64,000 nt of DNA, taken from Bdellovibrio svalbardensis. GTDB lineage: Bacteria > Bdellovibrionota > Bdellovibrionia > Bdellovibrionales > Bdellovibrionaceae. A program made the translations under genes and the position numbers. The stretch is from assembly GCF_029531655.1 (NCBI RefSeq), contig NZ_JANRMI010000005.1, positions 62,001-126,000 on the forward strand, read 5' to 3'. Within the stretch, counting starts at the first letter, position 1; every line of letters begins with the position of its first letter. Positions 33,116 through 42,204 of this stretch are shown here, in pieces. The notes beneath the pieces are model-generated. The model searched no databases. It saw nothing but the letters and a program-made list of their open reading frames with translations, and had not been told where the DNA came from.

Positions 33116-33673
33116 ATGGAGAAGCTCTCTCAAGCATTAGCATCTAAGATTTCACATTTTCAAAAAAGACTTCAATCATTCCTGGAAAATGATTTTGATC
33201 CAAATTCTGAAGAACACGAGCGCATGCGCAAGGAGTTCGAATCTTCCCGTGATAGCGCCCTGGTGCGTGGAATTTCCCAGGGTCTTCCTGAAGATCATAT
33301 TGATCGCGCGATCGTGGTCTTCTCACGCTTGGCCATGGTATTTGAAGCCGGCGTATTATTGGAAAATAATGACGGCGAATGGAAAGCTCAAGCGGCCTTC
33401 AGCAAAGGCATCACGGAACTTCTAAAGAATCCTTCAAAGGCCACTATCAAAATTCCATCAGTCAATTTGATGACTGTATTGAAGACGGATGCCTACTCCA
33501 TGTTGCAAAAACTGAACTTGAACCATCTGGATCCGGAAAACAAAACAGCCTGCTTGCTGATCAAGGTCTCTCCGGATTTTGCTTTATTGCTTTTTTCGGA
33601 TCTGCCAGATCTTTGGTTGAAAGAGCACACTGAAAATGTTCGTCGTGCTTTGATCAACGGATTTGCAGACTAA
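33116..33673 (+). CDS. Conserved-looking protein of unknown function
   Basis: 185 aa, cytoplasmic, with a charged helical N-terminus (about 1-60) then a mixed alpha/beta part (VVFSRLAMVFEAGVLLENNDG, FALLLFSDLPDLW) that faintly resembles a GAF-like fold; this is only an impression. GAGGATAT precedes ATG 33116. Its TAA overlaps the ppsR ATG (TAATG), so it is coupled to ppsR. Confidence 0.7.
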   Translation: MEKLSQALASKISHFQKRLQSFLENDFDPNSEEHERMRKEFESSRDSALVRGISQGLPEDHIDRAIVVFSRLAMVFEAGVLLENNDGEWKAQAAFSKGITELLKNPSKATIKIPSVNLMTVLKTDAYSMLQKLNLNHLDPENKTACLLIKVSPDFALLLFSDLPDLWLKEHTENVRRALINGFAD

Positions 33674-34521
33674 TGGACGGCAGCGACAACAAAACCTACA
33701 CGGTTTACATTTTGTCAGACAGTACTGGTGAAACGGCAGCAACGATGATTCGTGCTGCTCTGGTGCAATACTCCACAAAAGATATCAATATCATCCGTTG
33801 TAAAAATGTTCGCACGGAAGCACAGGCCGAGGCTGTTGTTGAAGAATGCTTCGAACGACGCGGAATGCTGGCCTACACTGTCGCGAGTGAAGGTCTTAGA
33901 AATAAAATCCGCGAGCTCGCTTCGGGCAAAGGTATTCCCTATTACGATCTTTTAGGCCCCCTATTAGGCACTCTCGATACTTTCTTCGGCGAACACTCCG
34001 AATCCACAGTCGGAGCTTTGCGTGCAGTGGATGAACGATACTTCAAGCGTATTGAAGCTATCGAGTACACAGTAAAGCACGATGACGGAAAAACTTTTGC
34101 AGAACTGGATAAGGCCGACATTGTTCTGGTCGGAATCTCGCGGACAAGTAAAACACCTCTATCAATCTTTCTTAGCCACAAAGGCTGGAAGGTCGCCAAC
34201 GTACCGCTCGTTTTGAACACTCCTCTGCCTGAGGAGCTTTTCAAAGTTGATCAACGTCGCGTAGTCGGTCTGATCATCGATATGGAATCGCTTCAGCGCA
34301 TTCGCAAAAGTCGTTTGGAAAAATTCGGCCAAGATCCCGGAGGTTCTTACGCCTCCATGGCCAATATCGCCAAAGAAATCGAATACGCGGAAGGAATTTT
34401 CAAACAGAACCGTCGCTGGCCGGTATTCAATGTCACGGAACGTGCTTTGGAGGAAACTGCGAGTGAAATCGTCCGTATCATCGCAGCTCGGTTAGGGCTT
34501 CCCGACAGTGTGATCTTCTAG
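33673..34521 (+). CDS. ppsR: PEP synthase/PPDK regulatory kinase-phosphorylase
   Basis: A DUF299 bifunctional enzyme that inactivates PEP synthetase or pyruvate, phosphate dikinase by ADP-dependent phosphorylation and reactivates it by Pi-dependent phosphorolysis. The family N-terminus (TVYILSDSTGETAATMIRAAL) and the P-loop GISRTSKTPLSIFLSHKGWKVAN (about residue 155) are present. 282 aa is normal. It is the last gene of the operon starting at nrdR, linking it to gluconeogenic flux. The target synthase is not in the window. Confidence 0.95.
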   Translation: MDGSDNKTYTVYILSDSTGETAATMIRAALVQYSTKDINIIRCKNVRTEAQAEAVVEECFERRGMLAYTVASEGLRNKIRELASGKGIPYYDLLGPLLGTLDTFFGEHSESTVGALRAVDERYFKRIEAIEYTVKHDDGKTFAELDKADIVLVGISRTSKTPLSIFLSHKGWKVANVPLVLNTPLPEELFKVDQRRVVGLIIDMESLQRIRKSRLEKFGQDPGGSYASMANIAKEIEYAEGIFKQNRRWPVFNVTERALEETASEIVRIIAARLGLPDSVIF

Positions 34522-34532
34522 AATTGCTCTGA

Positions 34533-34574
34533 GAAATAAAAAAAGGGCTTCATTACGAAGCCCTTCTTTATTTC
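34533..34574. terminator. Bidirectional terminator
   Basis: AAGGGCTTC (34543-34551), loop ATTAC, GAAGCCCTT (34557-34565), with A-run before and T-rich stretch after; stronger for the minus-strand chemoreceptor gene. Confidence 0.88.
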
Positions 34575-34602
34575 TAAAAGTCGTATTTTCAAATTATCAG
34601 AT

Positions 34603-36453
34603 TTAAGCTGCAGACTTCAATTGAGAATCCTGAACTTCTCCGTAAACGAACAAGCTCATCTCATCGGTTGCACCCTTCATCACTTGCGCCTGGCTGCTGA
34701 TCTCGCTGGCTGTACCCGCGATTTCCTCAGAGGAAGCCGCATTCGTTTGCACCGACTGATCCAATTGATTCATCGCTTTTGAAATCTGCTGAATTCCGGC
34801 AGATTGTTCTTCACTGGCCGTTGAGATCTCCAGATTCAAATCAGAGACTTTCTTAACAGATTGTACGATGGACTTCAAAACAGCGCCGGATCTGTCAGCA
34901 TTCACAGTGCCGCGCTCGATCTTATCGACAGACTCTTTGATCAAATCGGTAATATCTTTCGCCGCAACAGCGGATCTTTGTGCCAAGGTGCGAACTGCAT
35001 CAGCCACCACGGCAAATCCTTTTCCTTGCTCACCCGCTCTTGCCGCCTCAACAGACGCGTTCAATGCAAGGAGATTGGTCTGGAAAGCAATGTCATCAAT
35101 CACATTGATAATCTCTTCAATTTTCTTCGAAGAATCAGAAATCTCTTTCATTGAGTGCAAGAGCGCCGTCATTTCCATTTCGCCCTTCACAGCCGCTTCG
35201 GAAGTTGACGCTGATAAAGATGCCGCTTGCTTGGCATTCTCTGAATTCATTCGAACCATTGAACTCATCTCTTCCAATGAAGCGACAGTCTCCTCAAGGG
35301 ACGCGGCCGAAGAACTCGCCGACTCTGACAGGTTCTGACCCGCCAATGAAAGCTGATGAATCGCTCCATTGACCTGCTCACCGGATTCATGCAATCGATT
35401 TGACAGAACACCAATTGATTTTGAAATGTATTTCGCCATCAACAAGACCGCAGCCAACAGGATCAAAGTTCCTGCCAATGCAATGATCACCTGGGTCCAA
35501 ATCATATTGTAAACACCGGCCATTACTGTCTTTAGCGGCGTGCGGATAACTAGAGTCCATGGCTCATCAGTACCAGCCAGTTTCATAGGTGTCGCGACAT
35601 AAAGATATTCTTCTTTAAATTGCGGGTCTTCTCCTGACAACACCAACTCTTCACCATTTGAGATGGCTTTACGGAATTTCTCTTGCTCAAACGGGAAATT
35701 CGCTTCTTTGGTGATCAGCTTTTCATCTGGATGAGACGCATAATTATTTTTGGACGTAATCAAGAAAGCTTCAGATGTCGCAAACGGTTTTACCATTGAG
35801 GCTTGCTTTTGCACTTCCTTCAATGGCAAATCCACTCCCGCAACACCCAAGAATTTTCCATCAACCGTTACAGGAACCACAGCCGATGTCATCAAAACCA
35901 TTTTGCCGTCAATTTGATAAAGATACGGCTCAACCAATGTCTCTTTCATGCGCGCTTTCGGCACAAGATAGTAATCACCATCACCGGGTTTATCATAAGC
36001 TAACAATGGCGTTAAAGAAGCCTTGCCGCCTTCCCAATTCAAGTACGGCACAAAGCGTCCGGTTTGATCCGTACCTTTTGTTCCCGCGAACTGAGCATCT
36101 TTGCCATCCCATGCATTCGGCTCCCAGCCAGTCCACGCGCCAATAAGAAATTTATTTCTTTCCAAGACTTCAAAAAGTGTCGCATGCACTGGATCGCGAG
36201 AGGTATAACCATGAGCTTTAAAGGCTTGAAGCTGGTGAGCCATCGTTCTGGAGATATCGAAGCCTTTCTCCAGCTCGAGTCTCATTTCATTGGCATAAGC
36301 GTGAGCTGTGGCAACAGTCTTGTCGATGGCTTCTGCCTTCGCCGTTCTTAAACTATTTTGTGCCACCAAGAAATTCATGGCTGTGAAAACAATCAAAGCA
36401 ATCAAGATGATTGGTACAGCTAGTTTAACTTGAATGGAATGACTCTTGCTCAT
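34603..36453 (-). CDS. Methyl-accepting chemotaxis protein, Cache sensor
   Basis: An inner-membrane chemoreceptor. Membrane segment 1 at about 10-30, periplasmic dCache-type domain (35-300; [33 protein letters not shown]), membrane segment 2 (about 308-330), then the long signalling hairpin. The conserved tip is [40 protein letters not shown] near 435-480. No clear HAMP and no C-terminal CheR pentapeptide are visible. ATG 36453 follows AGGGGCG. It presumably feeds CheA and the flagellum; fliL lies 5 kb away. Confidence 0.93.
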   Translation of the reverse strand: MSKSHSIQVKLAVPIILIALIVFTAMNFLVAQNSLRTAKAEAIDKTVATAHAYANEMRLELEKGFDISRTMAHQLQAFKAHGYTSRDPVHATLFEVLERNKFLIGAWTGWEPNAWDGKDAQFAGTKGTDQTGRFVPYLNWEGGKASLTPLLAYDKPGDGDYYLVPKARMKETLVEPYLYQIDGKMVLMTSAVVPVTVDGKFLGVAGVDLPLKEVQKQASMVKPFATSEAFLITSKNNYASHPDEKLITKEANFPFEQEKFRKAISNGEELVLSGEDPQFKEEYLYVATPMKLAGTDEPWTLVIRTPLKTVMAGVYNMIWTQVIIALAGTLILLAAVLLMAKYISKSIGVLSNRLHESGEQVNGAIHQLSLAGQNLSESASSSAASLEETVASLEEMSSMVRMNSENAKQAASLSASTSEAAVKGEMEMTALLHSMKEISDSSKKIEEIINVIDDIAFQTNLLALNASVEAARAGEQGKGFAVVADAVRTLAQRSAVAAKDITDLIKESVDKIERGTVNADRSGAVLKSIVQSVKKVSDLNLEISTASEEQSAGIQQISKAMNQLDQSVQTNAASSEEIAGTASEISSQAQVMKGATDEMSLFVYGEVQDSQLKSAA

Positions 36454-36589
36454 TGAACGCCCCTTTTTCGCGATATTGAATCACGTGAAGGTTCGGTAAA
36501 AATGAACAATTTCTCGAGTCGAATTTTTCAAAATGCTACGAATGTAGTTACTTAGTTCACATTCAAATAAGACAAAAGCCCAGCGGAAG

Positions 36590-37492
36590 CTAAGCCTTTT
36601 CCTGTTGGAACAACGTTTGATAGAAAACCTCGGCCAAGGCCTTGGTGTCTGAATTCTTTTTATAATAAAACATCAAGTCCAACTCATAGTGCAAGTCCTT
36701 CACATAGACTCGATTCACACGCCCTGATCGCACCTGCTTTTTAATCGCATGCGCAGGCAGGAAACCCCAACCCAAACCGGATTCAATGACACGCTTCAAT
36801 GTTCCCACATTCGAAGATTCAAAGATCACCTGGGAGTTCGTTGCATTTTGCAGCTTCTCTGAAAGAAGCTGATTAAAGTGAGGAAATTCTTCAGTGAAAT
36901 TCACCAATGGGAAAGCACCCAAATCCTTTGATTGAATCTGGTTTGGCATCTTCTCGTCTTTATTAGAGCCCACCAGCCACATCTCTTCTTTTAAGAGAAA
37001 CTTCTGCTCGCAGTTTTCAAGGTCCGCATTAAACTCTGTTTTCACTTCCGGCAGGATGATGATGTCGTAGACGGACTTCTTGAAAGCCTTGATCAGTTCT
37101 TCACCGCGATCATACTCAATCTTCAGCATCAAATCCGGGTTGTGTCTCATCAAGCGCCCAACGATAGGGCTCATCAACTGCAATCCGATTGAGTTCAAAG
37201 TTCCAATGCGAAGTTGTCCCTTCATCTGATTGCCGATGGATTTAATCGCAATCTCAGCTTGTTGGGTCAGATGAATGATCTTTTTGGCGTATTCATACAA
37301 AACTTCCCCTTGCGGAGTGGCCTTGATTGAACGAACCCCACGAACCAGCAATTCAACTCCTAGATCTTCCTCTAGATTGCGGATCTGCTGGCTGACCGCC
37401 GGCTGAGTGAGATAAAGCTTATCGGCAGCTGCGGTCATACTTCCTTCAGCAATAACGGTCACAAAGGTTGTCAGTTGATAAAGATTCTTCAT
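36590..37492 (-). CDS. LysR-family transcriptional regulator
   Basis: The N-terminal winged helix-turn-helix (FVTVIAEGSMTAAADKLYLTQPAVSQQIRNLEEDLG, residues about 10-45) is textbook LysR, followed by a periplasmic-binding-protein-like effector domain (about 90-295). It is divergent from the gene at 37618, the usual LysR target position. GGAG lies 12 bases from ATG 37492, with a perfect 12-bp palindrome (GAGAAATTTCTC) between them. Effector unknown. Confidence 0.93.
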   Translation of the reverse strand: MKNLYQLTTFVTVIAEGSMTAAADKLYLTQPAVSQQIRNLEEDLGVELLVRGVRSIKATPQGEVLYEYAKKIIHLTQQAEIAIKSIGNQMKGQLRIGTLNSIGLQLMSPIVGRLMRHNPDLMLKIEYDRGEELIKAFKKSVYDIIILPEVKTEFNADLENCEQKFLLKEEMWLVGSNKDEKMPNQIQSKDLGAFPLVNFTEEFPHFNQLLSEKLQNATNSQVIFESSNVGTLKRVIESGLGWGFLPAHAIKKQVRSGRVNRVYVKDLHYELDLMFYYKKNSDTKALAEVFYQTLFQQEKA

Positions 37493-37494
37493 GT

Positions 37495-37506
37495 GAGAAA
37501 TTTCTC
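37495..37506. promoter_or_regulatory. Perfect 12-bp palindrome before the lysR start
   Basis: GAGAAATTTCTC overlaps the ribosome-site region of the LysR gene and lies about 10 bases from the divergent promoter's -35. A candidate autoregulatory operator. Confidence 0.35.
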
Positions 37507-37515
37507 CTTTGGTCT

Positions 37516-37544
37516 TTGATCCGAGGAAGAATTGTTATTATACT
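37516..37544 (+). promoter_or_regulatory. Sigma-70-type promoter of the gene at 37618
   Basis: TTGATC (37516-37521), 17-base spacer, TATACT (37539-37544), inside the divergent LysR gap. Confidence 0.5.
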
Positions 37545-37617
37545 TAGAAAGTTATTAAAATTACTTTGGCATCGCCAGAGTAAGGCACGCAACGTTGAAT
37601 ATCCACACGGGGTCCGC

Positions 37618-38334
37618 ATGAAGTATAAATTGTTCGCATCACTCGCGCTTATTCTACTCAGTTTTTCTGCACAAGCAAAAGTCTTTCGTAATGCCTACAT
37701 CGCCTTCGAGATGCCAGAGACTTGGAAATGCGCCCTTGAACAAACGGAATGGGTTTGCCGAAGCGAGCAATCCAAAGAGTCGAAAGAAGCCATCATCATC
37801 CTGACGGCTAAAGAAGTCGGTCCGACGGACACCTTCCCTCTTTATGAATCTCACCTGAACACCCCGATCACGATCAACAGCAAGGGTGTCACTCAAGAGT
37901 CTAAAATCGTCTACAAAGCGAAAACTGTGCAAATCAACGACCAAAACTGGATCGATTCCCTGCACATGGGCTCTGAAGTTCCCAACTATTTCACTCGCTA
38001 TGTAGCAACGATCAAAGACAAAATCGCGATCCTGGTTACCTTCAGCGCGCACAAACAGTTCTACACAAAGTACAGCCAAGACTTCTTCAAAGCCGTCATG
38101 AGCTTGCGAGTGATCGCAACAAAAGATCTTCGCAGTCGCCCAGACCTTGGTCCTATTCGCCCTGGATCAGAAACACTGGGGGCTCCGATTGGATCTGCAA
38201 TGCCAGCGGATATGTACCAAGCTGAAAACACCGAAAAAGGCAGCAACAAAAACCTACTGCTGGCTGGAGCCCTTCTTCTTGCGGCTTTGGGTGGATTCAT
38301 CTTCCTTAGAGCAAAACGCAAGAAACGCAAATAA
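37618..38334 (+). CDS. Exported protein with C-terminal membrane anchor
   Basis: Unknown family. The true start is the ATG at 37618 (GGGG five bases ahead); it opens a signal peptide cut after AQA (about residue 19). The domain that follows resembles small exported DUF1795-like folds only loosely. Two cysteines (WKCALEQTEWVCRS) may pair. A C-terminal hydrophobic helix (LLLAGALLLAALGGFIFL) followed by KRKKRK anchors it with a basic cytoplasmic tail, a sorting-signal-like end (LPXTG-like motif absent). Likely target of the divergent LysR regulator. Confidence 0.72.
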   Translation: MKYKLFASLALILLSFSAQAKVFRNAYIAFEMPETWKCALEQTEWVCRSEQSKESKEAIIILTAKEVGPTDTFPLYESHLNTPITINSKGVTQESKIVYKAKTVQINDQNWIDSLHMGSEVPNYFTRYVATIKDKIAILVTFSAHKQFYTKYSQDFFKAVMSLRVIATKDLRSRPDLGPIRPGSETLGAPIGSAMPADMYQAENTEKGSNKNLLLAGALLLAALGGFIFLRAKRKKRK

Positions 38335-38358
38335 ACGGCAGCTTCAAATGCTAAAAAT

Positions 38359-38396
38359 GAAAAAAGCCAGGATACAAAATCCTGGCTTTTTTTTCA
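38359..38396 (+). terminator. Terminator after the anchored-protein gene
   Basis: AGCCAGGAT (38365-38373), five-base loop, ATCCTGGCT (38379-38387), followed by an eight-T run. Confidence 0.92.
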
Positions 38397-38489
38397 TTTC
38401 ACTTCGGCACCGGTGTCACTACGCTTCCTTCATAGGTCCTTCATTTTATTTCTTCTAGAAAATCAACGAACCTTTAGCTTGTGCCAATC

Positions 38490-39917
38490 CTAAGGAACCT
38501 TAATCACCTCAGGATTATACTTCTGAAACTGTGGAATGATCGATTCATTACCGTAAATCACCGCTTTGAATTTCTGAGCATCCACATGTCTCTTGAAGGC
38601 GTCATTGACCTTCTTAACCGTGAGTTCACTCACGTTCTTGTTATAGGTAGTTAGATAATCAAATGGAATTCCATAAAAATCTAACACCAAAAGGTTGTAA
38701 GCCAAGCGGTCTGCCGTCTCAATCGCACGTGGGAATTGACCCACCAATTGATTTCGTCCCGCGCTGACTTCCTTCTCATCCGCTCCATTTGCAAGATAAT
38801 CACTCACCACCTTCAATGATTCATCAAAGGCCTTCCCCGCAGACTCGTTCTTCGAGAATGTACTGATATCAAAGCTGCCTCTGTCCTTACGGATATCAAA
38901 ATTAGAGTAGATCGAGTATGTCAGGCCCAAATCGTCTCTTACTTTTTGATTCAAACGACTGGCAAACCCACCGCCCAAAATTTCATTCCCAAGGCGCAAG
39001 GCCAAGAAGTCAGGGTCAACACGTTGAATGCCCAACGCACTCATGCGAATCTGCGTCTGCTGCAGACCCTTCTTGACGTACAAGCGTACTTGTAACTTCT
39101 CAATCGATGGCGCTGCTGGCACATTCACAACAGGAATAGATCTTTTTGTCCATTTGCCGAAAACATCTGATACTTTCTTTTCGAAGTCGTCACCGAACTG
39201 CCCCACCACCGCCAAAGTAGAATTGTTAGGGCGGTAGAATGTCAGATATTGTTTGATGATATCCTGCTTCGTAATGCTCTTAACACCTTCAACAGTCCCA
39301 TTCACATCTCGGCCGTACGGATGGTCACCAAAAAGAAACTCATCCATTTTTTCATCAGTGAATGACGACGGATTGTCGATCTTCTTTTTAAGGCCGGCAA
39401 GAACCTGCGAACGCATGCGTACCAGCTCTCCATCTTTAAAGGCTGGATTTATAGCCACATCAGAAATCAGACTCAACAAATCGTCTGCAGTGGACGTCAA
39501 AGAGTCAGAATAGATTGTTGTGACATCGGCTCCCGGACTGATATCCAAGTTCGAGCCCATTTGCCCAAATTCATCAGCAATAGTATTAGCATCTCTACTT
39601 TGTGTTCCCTGCTCCAAAAGATAAGCCGTCAAAGCATTCAAACCAGCCTGCGAAGCCGGTTCTTGCACAGAGCCCGTCTTAACCAACAAAGTCATGCTTA
39701 CACGCGGTAACGTCACATCGCGAATGAAAATGATCTTAAGACCATTCTCAAGATTCACCTCTTTGAAGGGCTGCAGCGTGAATGAGCCATTGGTTTTGCT
39801 AACATAGCCATCCGCTGCTTTTTCACTTTTTGGTTTTGATGTCGAACATCCCGTGAAAGCAGAGATTGCGAAAGGAACGACAAGAAGTGTACTCAGTGTT
39901 GTGTTGAATTTTCTCAT
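38490..39917 (-). CDS. M16-family lipoprotein, non-catalytic subunit
   Basis: A signal with lipobox (FTGC, about residue 23) makes it a lipoprotein. The rest is a two-domain M16 fold (FKEVNLENGLKIIFIRD; LLVKTGSVQEPASQAGLNALTAYLLEQG). The position of the zinc motif HxxEH is occupied by LNALTAYL, so it cannot bind the catalytic zinc as usual. The second domain keeps the RLNQKVRDDLGLTYSIYS R/Y motif. It follows the catalytic partner with three bases between, like known heterodimeric M16 pairs. Confidence 0.9.
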   Translation of the reverse strand: MRKFNTTLSTLLVVPFAISAFTGCSTSKPKSEKAADGYVSKTNGSFTLQPFKEVNLENGLKIIFIRDVTLPRVSMTLLVKTGSVQEPASQAGLNALTAYLLEQGTQSRDANTIADEFGQMGSNLDISPGADVTTIYSDSLTSTADDLLSLISDVAINPAFKDGELVRMRSQVLAGLKKKIDNPSSFTDEKMDEFLFGDHPYGRDVNGTVEGVKSITKQDIIKQYLTFYRPNNSTLAVVGQFGDDFEKKVSDVFGKWTKRSIPVVNVPAAPSIEKLQVRLYVKKGLQQTQIRMSALGIQRVDPDFLALRLGNEILGGGFASRLNQKVRDDLGLTYSIYSNFDIRKDRGSFDISTFSKNESAGKAFDESLKVVSDYLANGADEKEVSAGRNQLVGQFPRAIETADRLAYNLLVLDFYGIPFDYLTTYNKNVSELTVKKVNDAFKRHVDAQKFKAVIYGNESIIPQFQKYNPEVIKVP

Positions 39918-39920
39918 TCT

Positions 39921-41360
39921 CTACTCTTCCTTCTTAACAGGAGTTTCTGGCTTCACAGCAGCTTCTTGTTTCGGAGCGTTTTTAGGTTCTAATACGATAA
40001 TGGAACGCTGAGTTTGATTGGTGTACTTTTCAGAAACCTTTTTAATATCATCAGCAGTAACAGCCTCATACTTTTCAAGATCTGTAAAAAGACTTTCATA
40101 AGTTCCAGTGACAATTTCATTTACGGCCAAGGCACGGGCTTTTCCGTCCATTGTTTTTAAGCTATCAACAAGTTCTTTGATAATTTGAGTTTTCGCTTTG
40201 GCGAGCTCTTTATCGGTGACCTTTTGATTGCGCAGCTTCCAAAGCTCATTATATGAAATATCCAAAGCTTCCTGGATGCCCGTTCCCGGTTTCATATTCA
40301 CGCCGACGGCAAAGACACCGGACTCTCTCATGGCGTAGTTAAATGAATAGGCGGAGGTGGCGATTTGTTTTTGATAAACCAAACGCTTATAAAGACGGCT
40401 GGAAGTTCCGTTTCCTAAAATATTCGCTGCCAAATCCAGCGGATACATATCGGTCTCCCCTTGACGAGGACTTTGGAAAGCGACGACAAATGAACTGTTC
40501 TGAACATCCTTTTTCAAAGTGGCATTTTGTTGAACCTCTTGCAAAGGCTCTCTTGGGTAATTTCTTCTTGGTAAAGGACGATAAGCCAATTTGCCGTAAT
40601 AGCTTTCAATCAAACTTTTAACTTTGGCCGTCTTAAAGTCACCCACCAACACCAGAACTGCATTGTTTGGCACGTAGTAAGTGTTATAGAAAAAACGCAA
40701 TTTTTCGACATCATAGTTTGCGATGTCTTTCATATAACCGATCACTGGCCAGTGATAAGGGTTGTATTTAAAGACAGTCGACATCATCAGTTCACGCACC
40801 AACCCCATCGGATTGTTGTCTACGCGCCAGCGACGTTCTTCCTTCACAACTTCTTTTTCACTCTTGAGATCTTCTGGATTCAAGAGCAAAGAACTCATGC
40901 GATCCACTTCCATATCCATCACAAGCTCCAACTTAGAGCTTGGCAGATTTTCAAAGAATCCTGTGTAATCGTTGGTGGTGAAAGCATTGTTAGTGATGCC
41001 ATTCTCATGGAAGATGCGATCGAAAGACTTACCGTCATATTTCTTCGCACCTTTGAACATCATGTGCTCCAGCATATGAGCGGCCCCTGTCACCCCCGGG
41101 GACTCATCGCGAGAACCCACACGATACCAAGTGTGATAGCTCACCATCGGCACCGAGTGATCTTCCAAAAGAATAACCGTCAAACCATTTTCCAAAGTAA
41201 ATTTTGTCACCGGCAAAGAGATTTTAAGATCCCCCGCCTTTGACCAACCTTGTATGGCGCCAATCACATCTGGCTTTTCTGTTTTAGTGGGATTTGGTTC
41301 TACTGCGAATGCAGAGAACGATACACAAAGTCCTACAAGAAGGGTTGAAATACGTCTCAT
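39921..41360 (-). CDS. Exported M16-family zinc protease, catalytic subunit
   Basis: A periplasmic peptidase. The ATG at 41360 gives signal MRRISTLLVGLCVSFSAFA; a longer frame to 41426 would bury the signal. The zinc motif is AAHMLEHMMFKG (HxxEH, residues about 76-80) with the downstream Glu in the expected range. The domain repeats as expected (KRLVYQKQIATSAYSFNY). The C-terminus ends in a low-complexity Lys/Glu/Pro tail. It is operonic with the non-catalytic partner. Confidence 0.93.
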   Translation of the reverse strand: MRRISTLLVGLCVSFSAFAVEPNPTKTEKPDVIGAIQGWSKAGDLKISLPVTKFTLENGLTVILLEDHSVPMVSYHTWYRVGSRDESPGVTGAAHMLEHMMFKGAKKYDGKSFDRIFHENGITNNAFTTNDYTGFFENLPSSKLELVMDMEVDRMSSLLLNPEDLKSEKEVVKEERRWRVDNNPMGLVRELMMSTVFKYNPYHWPVIGYMKDIANYDVEKLRFFYNTYYVPNNAVLVLVGDFKTAKVKSLIESYYGKLAYRPLPRRNYPREPLQEVQQNATLKKDVQNSSFVVAFQSPRQGETDMYPLDLAANILGNGTSSRLYKRLVYQKQIATSAYSFNYAMRESGVFAVGVNMKPGTGIQEALDISYNELWKLRNQKVTDKELAKAKTQIIKELVDSLKTMDGKARALAVNEIVTGTYESLFTDLEKYEAVTADDIKKVSEKYTNQTQRSIIVLEPKNAPKQEAAVKPETPVKKEE

Positions 41361-41539
41361 GGTTGCTACTTTCGTTATGGAAAATCCAATAGCCTTTAGT
41401 TTGAAACCGAGACCTAACGAAGACAACTAATTGAAGTTTTTTAAGACTTACGACATGTGACGAGAAGATGACTGGACTTAGCGCCAGAGAAGAAACCAGA
41501 GCAGCAAGATTGTCACTGCTCAATCCATGATGATCAGAA

Positions 41540-42046
41540 CTATTGAACGACAAAGTCAGAGAAATAAACGTCTTTCACAACACCCTTATGAAGGATGCCA
41601 TTTACTTCCATCGCGATCTTGTCTTTAAGGAATAACTTGCCTTGAATACTTTCGAGACTGCCGAAGGCTTCTTCATTAAGGATACGAACGATTTTGTCGC
41701 GGGCCTTCGCACGGTTTTCAGGTTCCATCACCTCTTCAAAACCGTCTTTGCCCAACATTTGCAGATTGACCTCAAGACGGATCGTTCTTTTAGGCTCGCC
41801 GCCCAAATTGACGGTGAATTTATCCATGGTGTAAACAAGAGGGCCCACATCCGCTGCCGACTCCACCGACGCCAGCTCACGCTCCATTTGCTGCTCTGTA
41901 ATTTTTGGGTTTTCCCAACCCATAGTTGAAGCATAAACCATATAAACTCCAACACCCATAACAGCTAAATTTAAGACCGCAAAAGCGACCTGTAAAATCA
42001 TGCCTGTGTTCTTTGTCTGTGCCGGAGCTGGAGCCTGTTCTGCCAT
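41540..42046 (-). CDS. fliL: Flagellar basal body-associated protein FliL
   Basis: A bitopic inner-membrane protein around the flagellar stator. The N-terminal cytoplasmic tail (AEQAPAPAQ), one membrane helix (about residues 17-39) and a periplasmic stomatin-like domain (VYTMDKFTVNLGGEPKRTIRLEVNL; DKIVRILNEEAF; GILHKGVVKDVYFSDFVVQ) match FliL in order and size (168 aa). GAGGTACAG precedes ATG 42046. No other flagellar gene is next to it, unlike the usual fliLMN operon. Confidence 0.93.
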   Translation of the reverse strand: MAEQAPAPAQTKNTGMILQVAFAVLNLAVMGVGVYMVYASTMGWENPKITEQQMERELASVESAADVGPLVYTMDKFTVNLGGEPKRTIRLEVNLQMLGKDGFEEVMEPENRAKARDKIVRILNEEAFGSLESIQGKLFLKDKIAMEVNGILHKGVVKDVYFSDFVVQ

Positions 42047-42167
42047 CTGTACCTCGTGATATTAAGGTATCGGAGCTTCAGCCCTAGGTCTTAACATCTA
42101 AGTCTGCTTTTTTTGCTAGGGAATTTGCTCGAAAGTGTCTAAGCTATAGACATATAGGGGCTGAGAC

Positions 42168-42198
42168 TTGACAAAATTCACGAGTCTTCCGACATAAT
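42168..42198 (+). promoter_or_regulatory. Promoter placing the transcript start at the LD-carboxypeptidase ATG
   Basis: TTGACA (42168-42173), 19-base spacer, CATAAT (42193-42198). A start seven bases downstream would be the A of the ATG at 42205, predicting a leaderless mRNA. Confidence 0.45.
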
Positions 42199-42204
42199 AT
42201 ACAT

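Noticed and set aside
38401-38420. GGCACCGGTGTC palindrome as another REP copy
   Set aside because: Too short and without a paired arm nearby to distinguish from chance.
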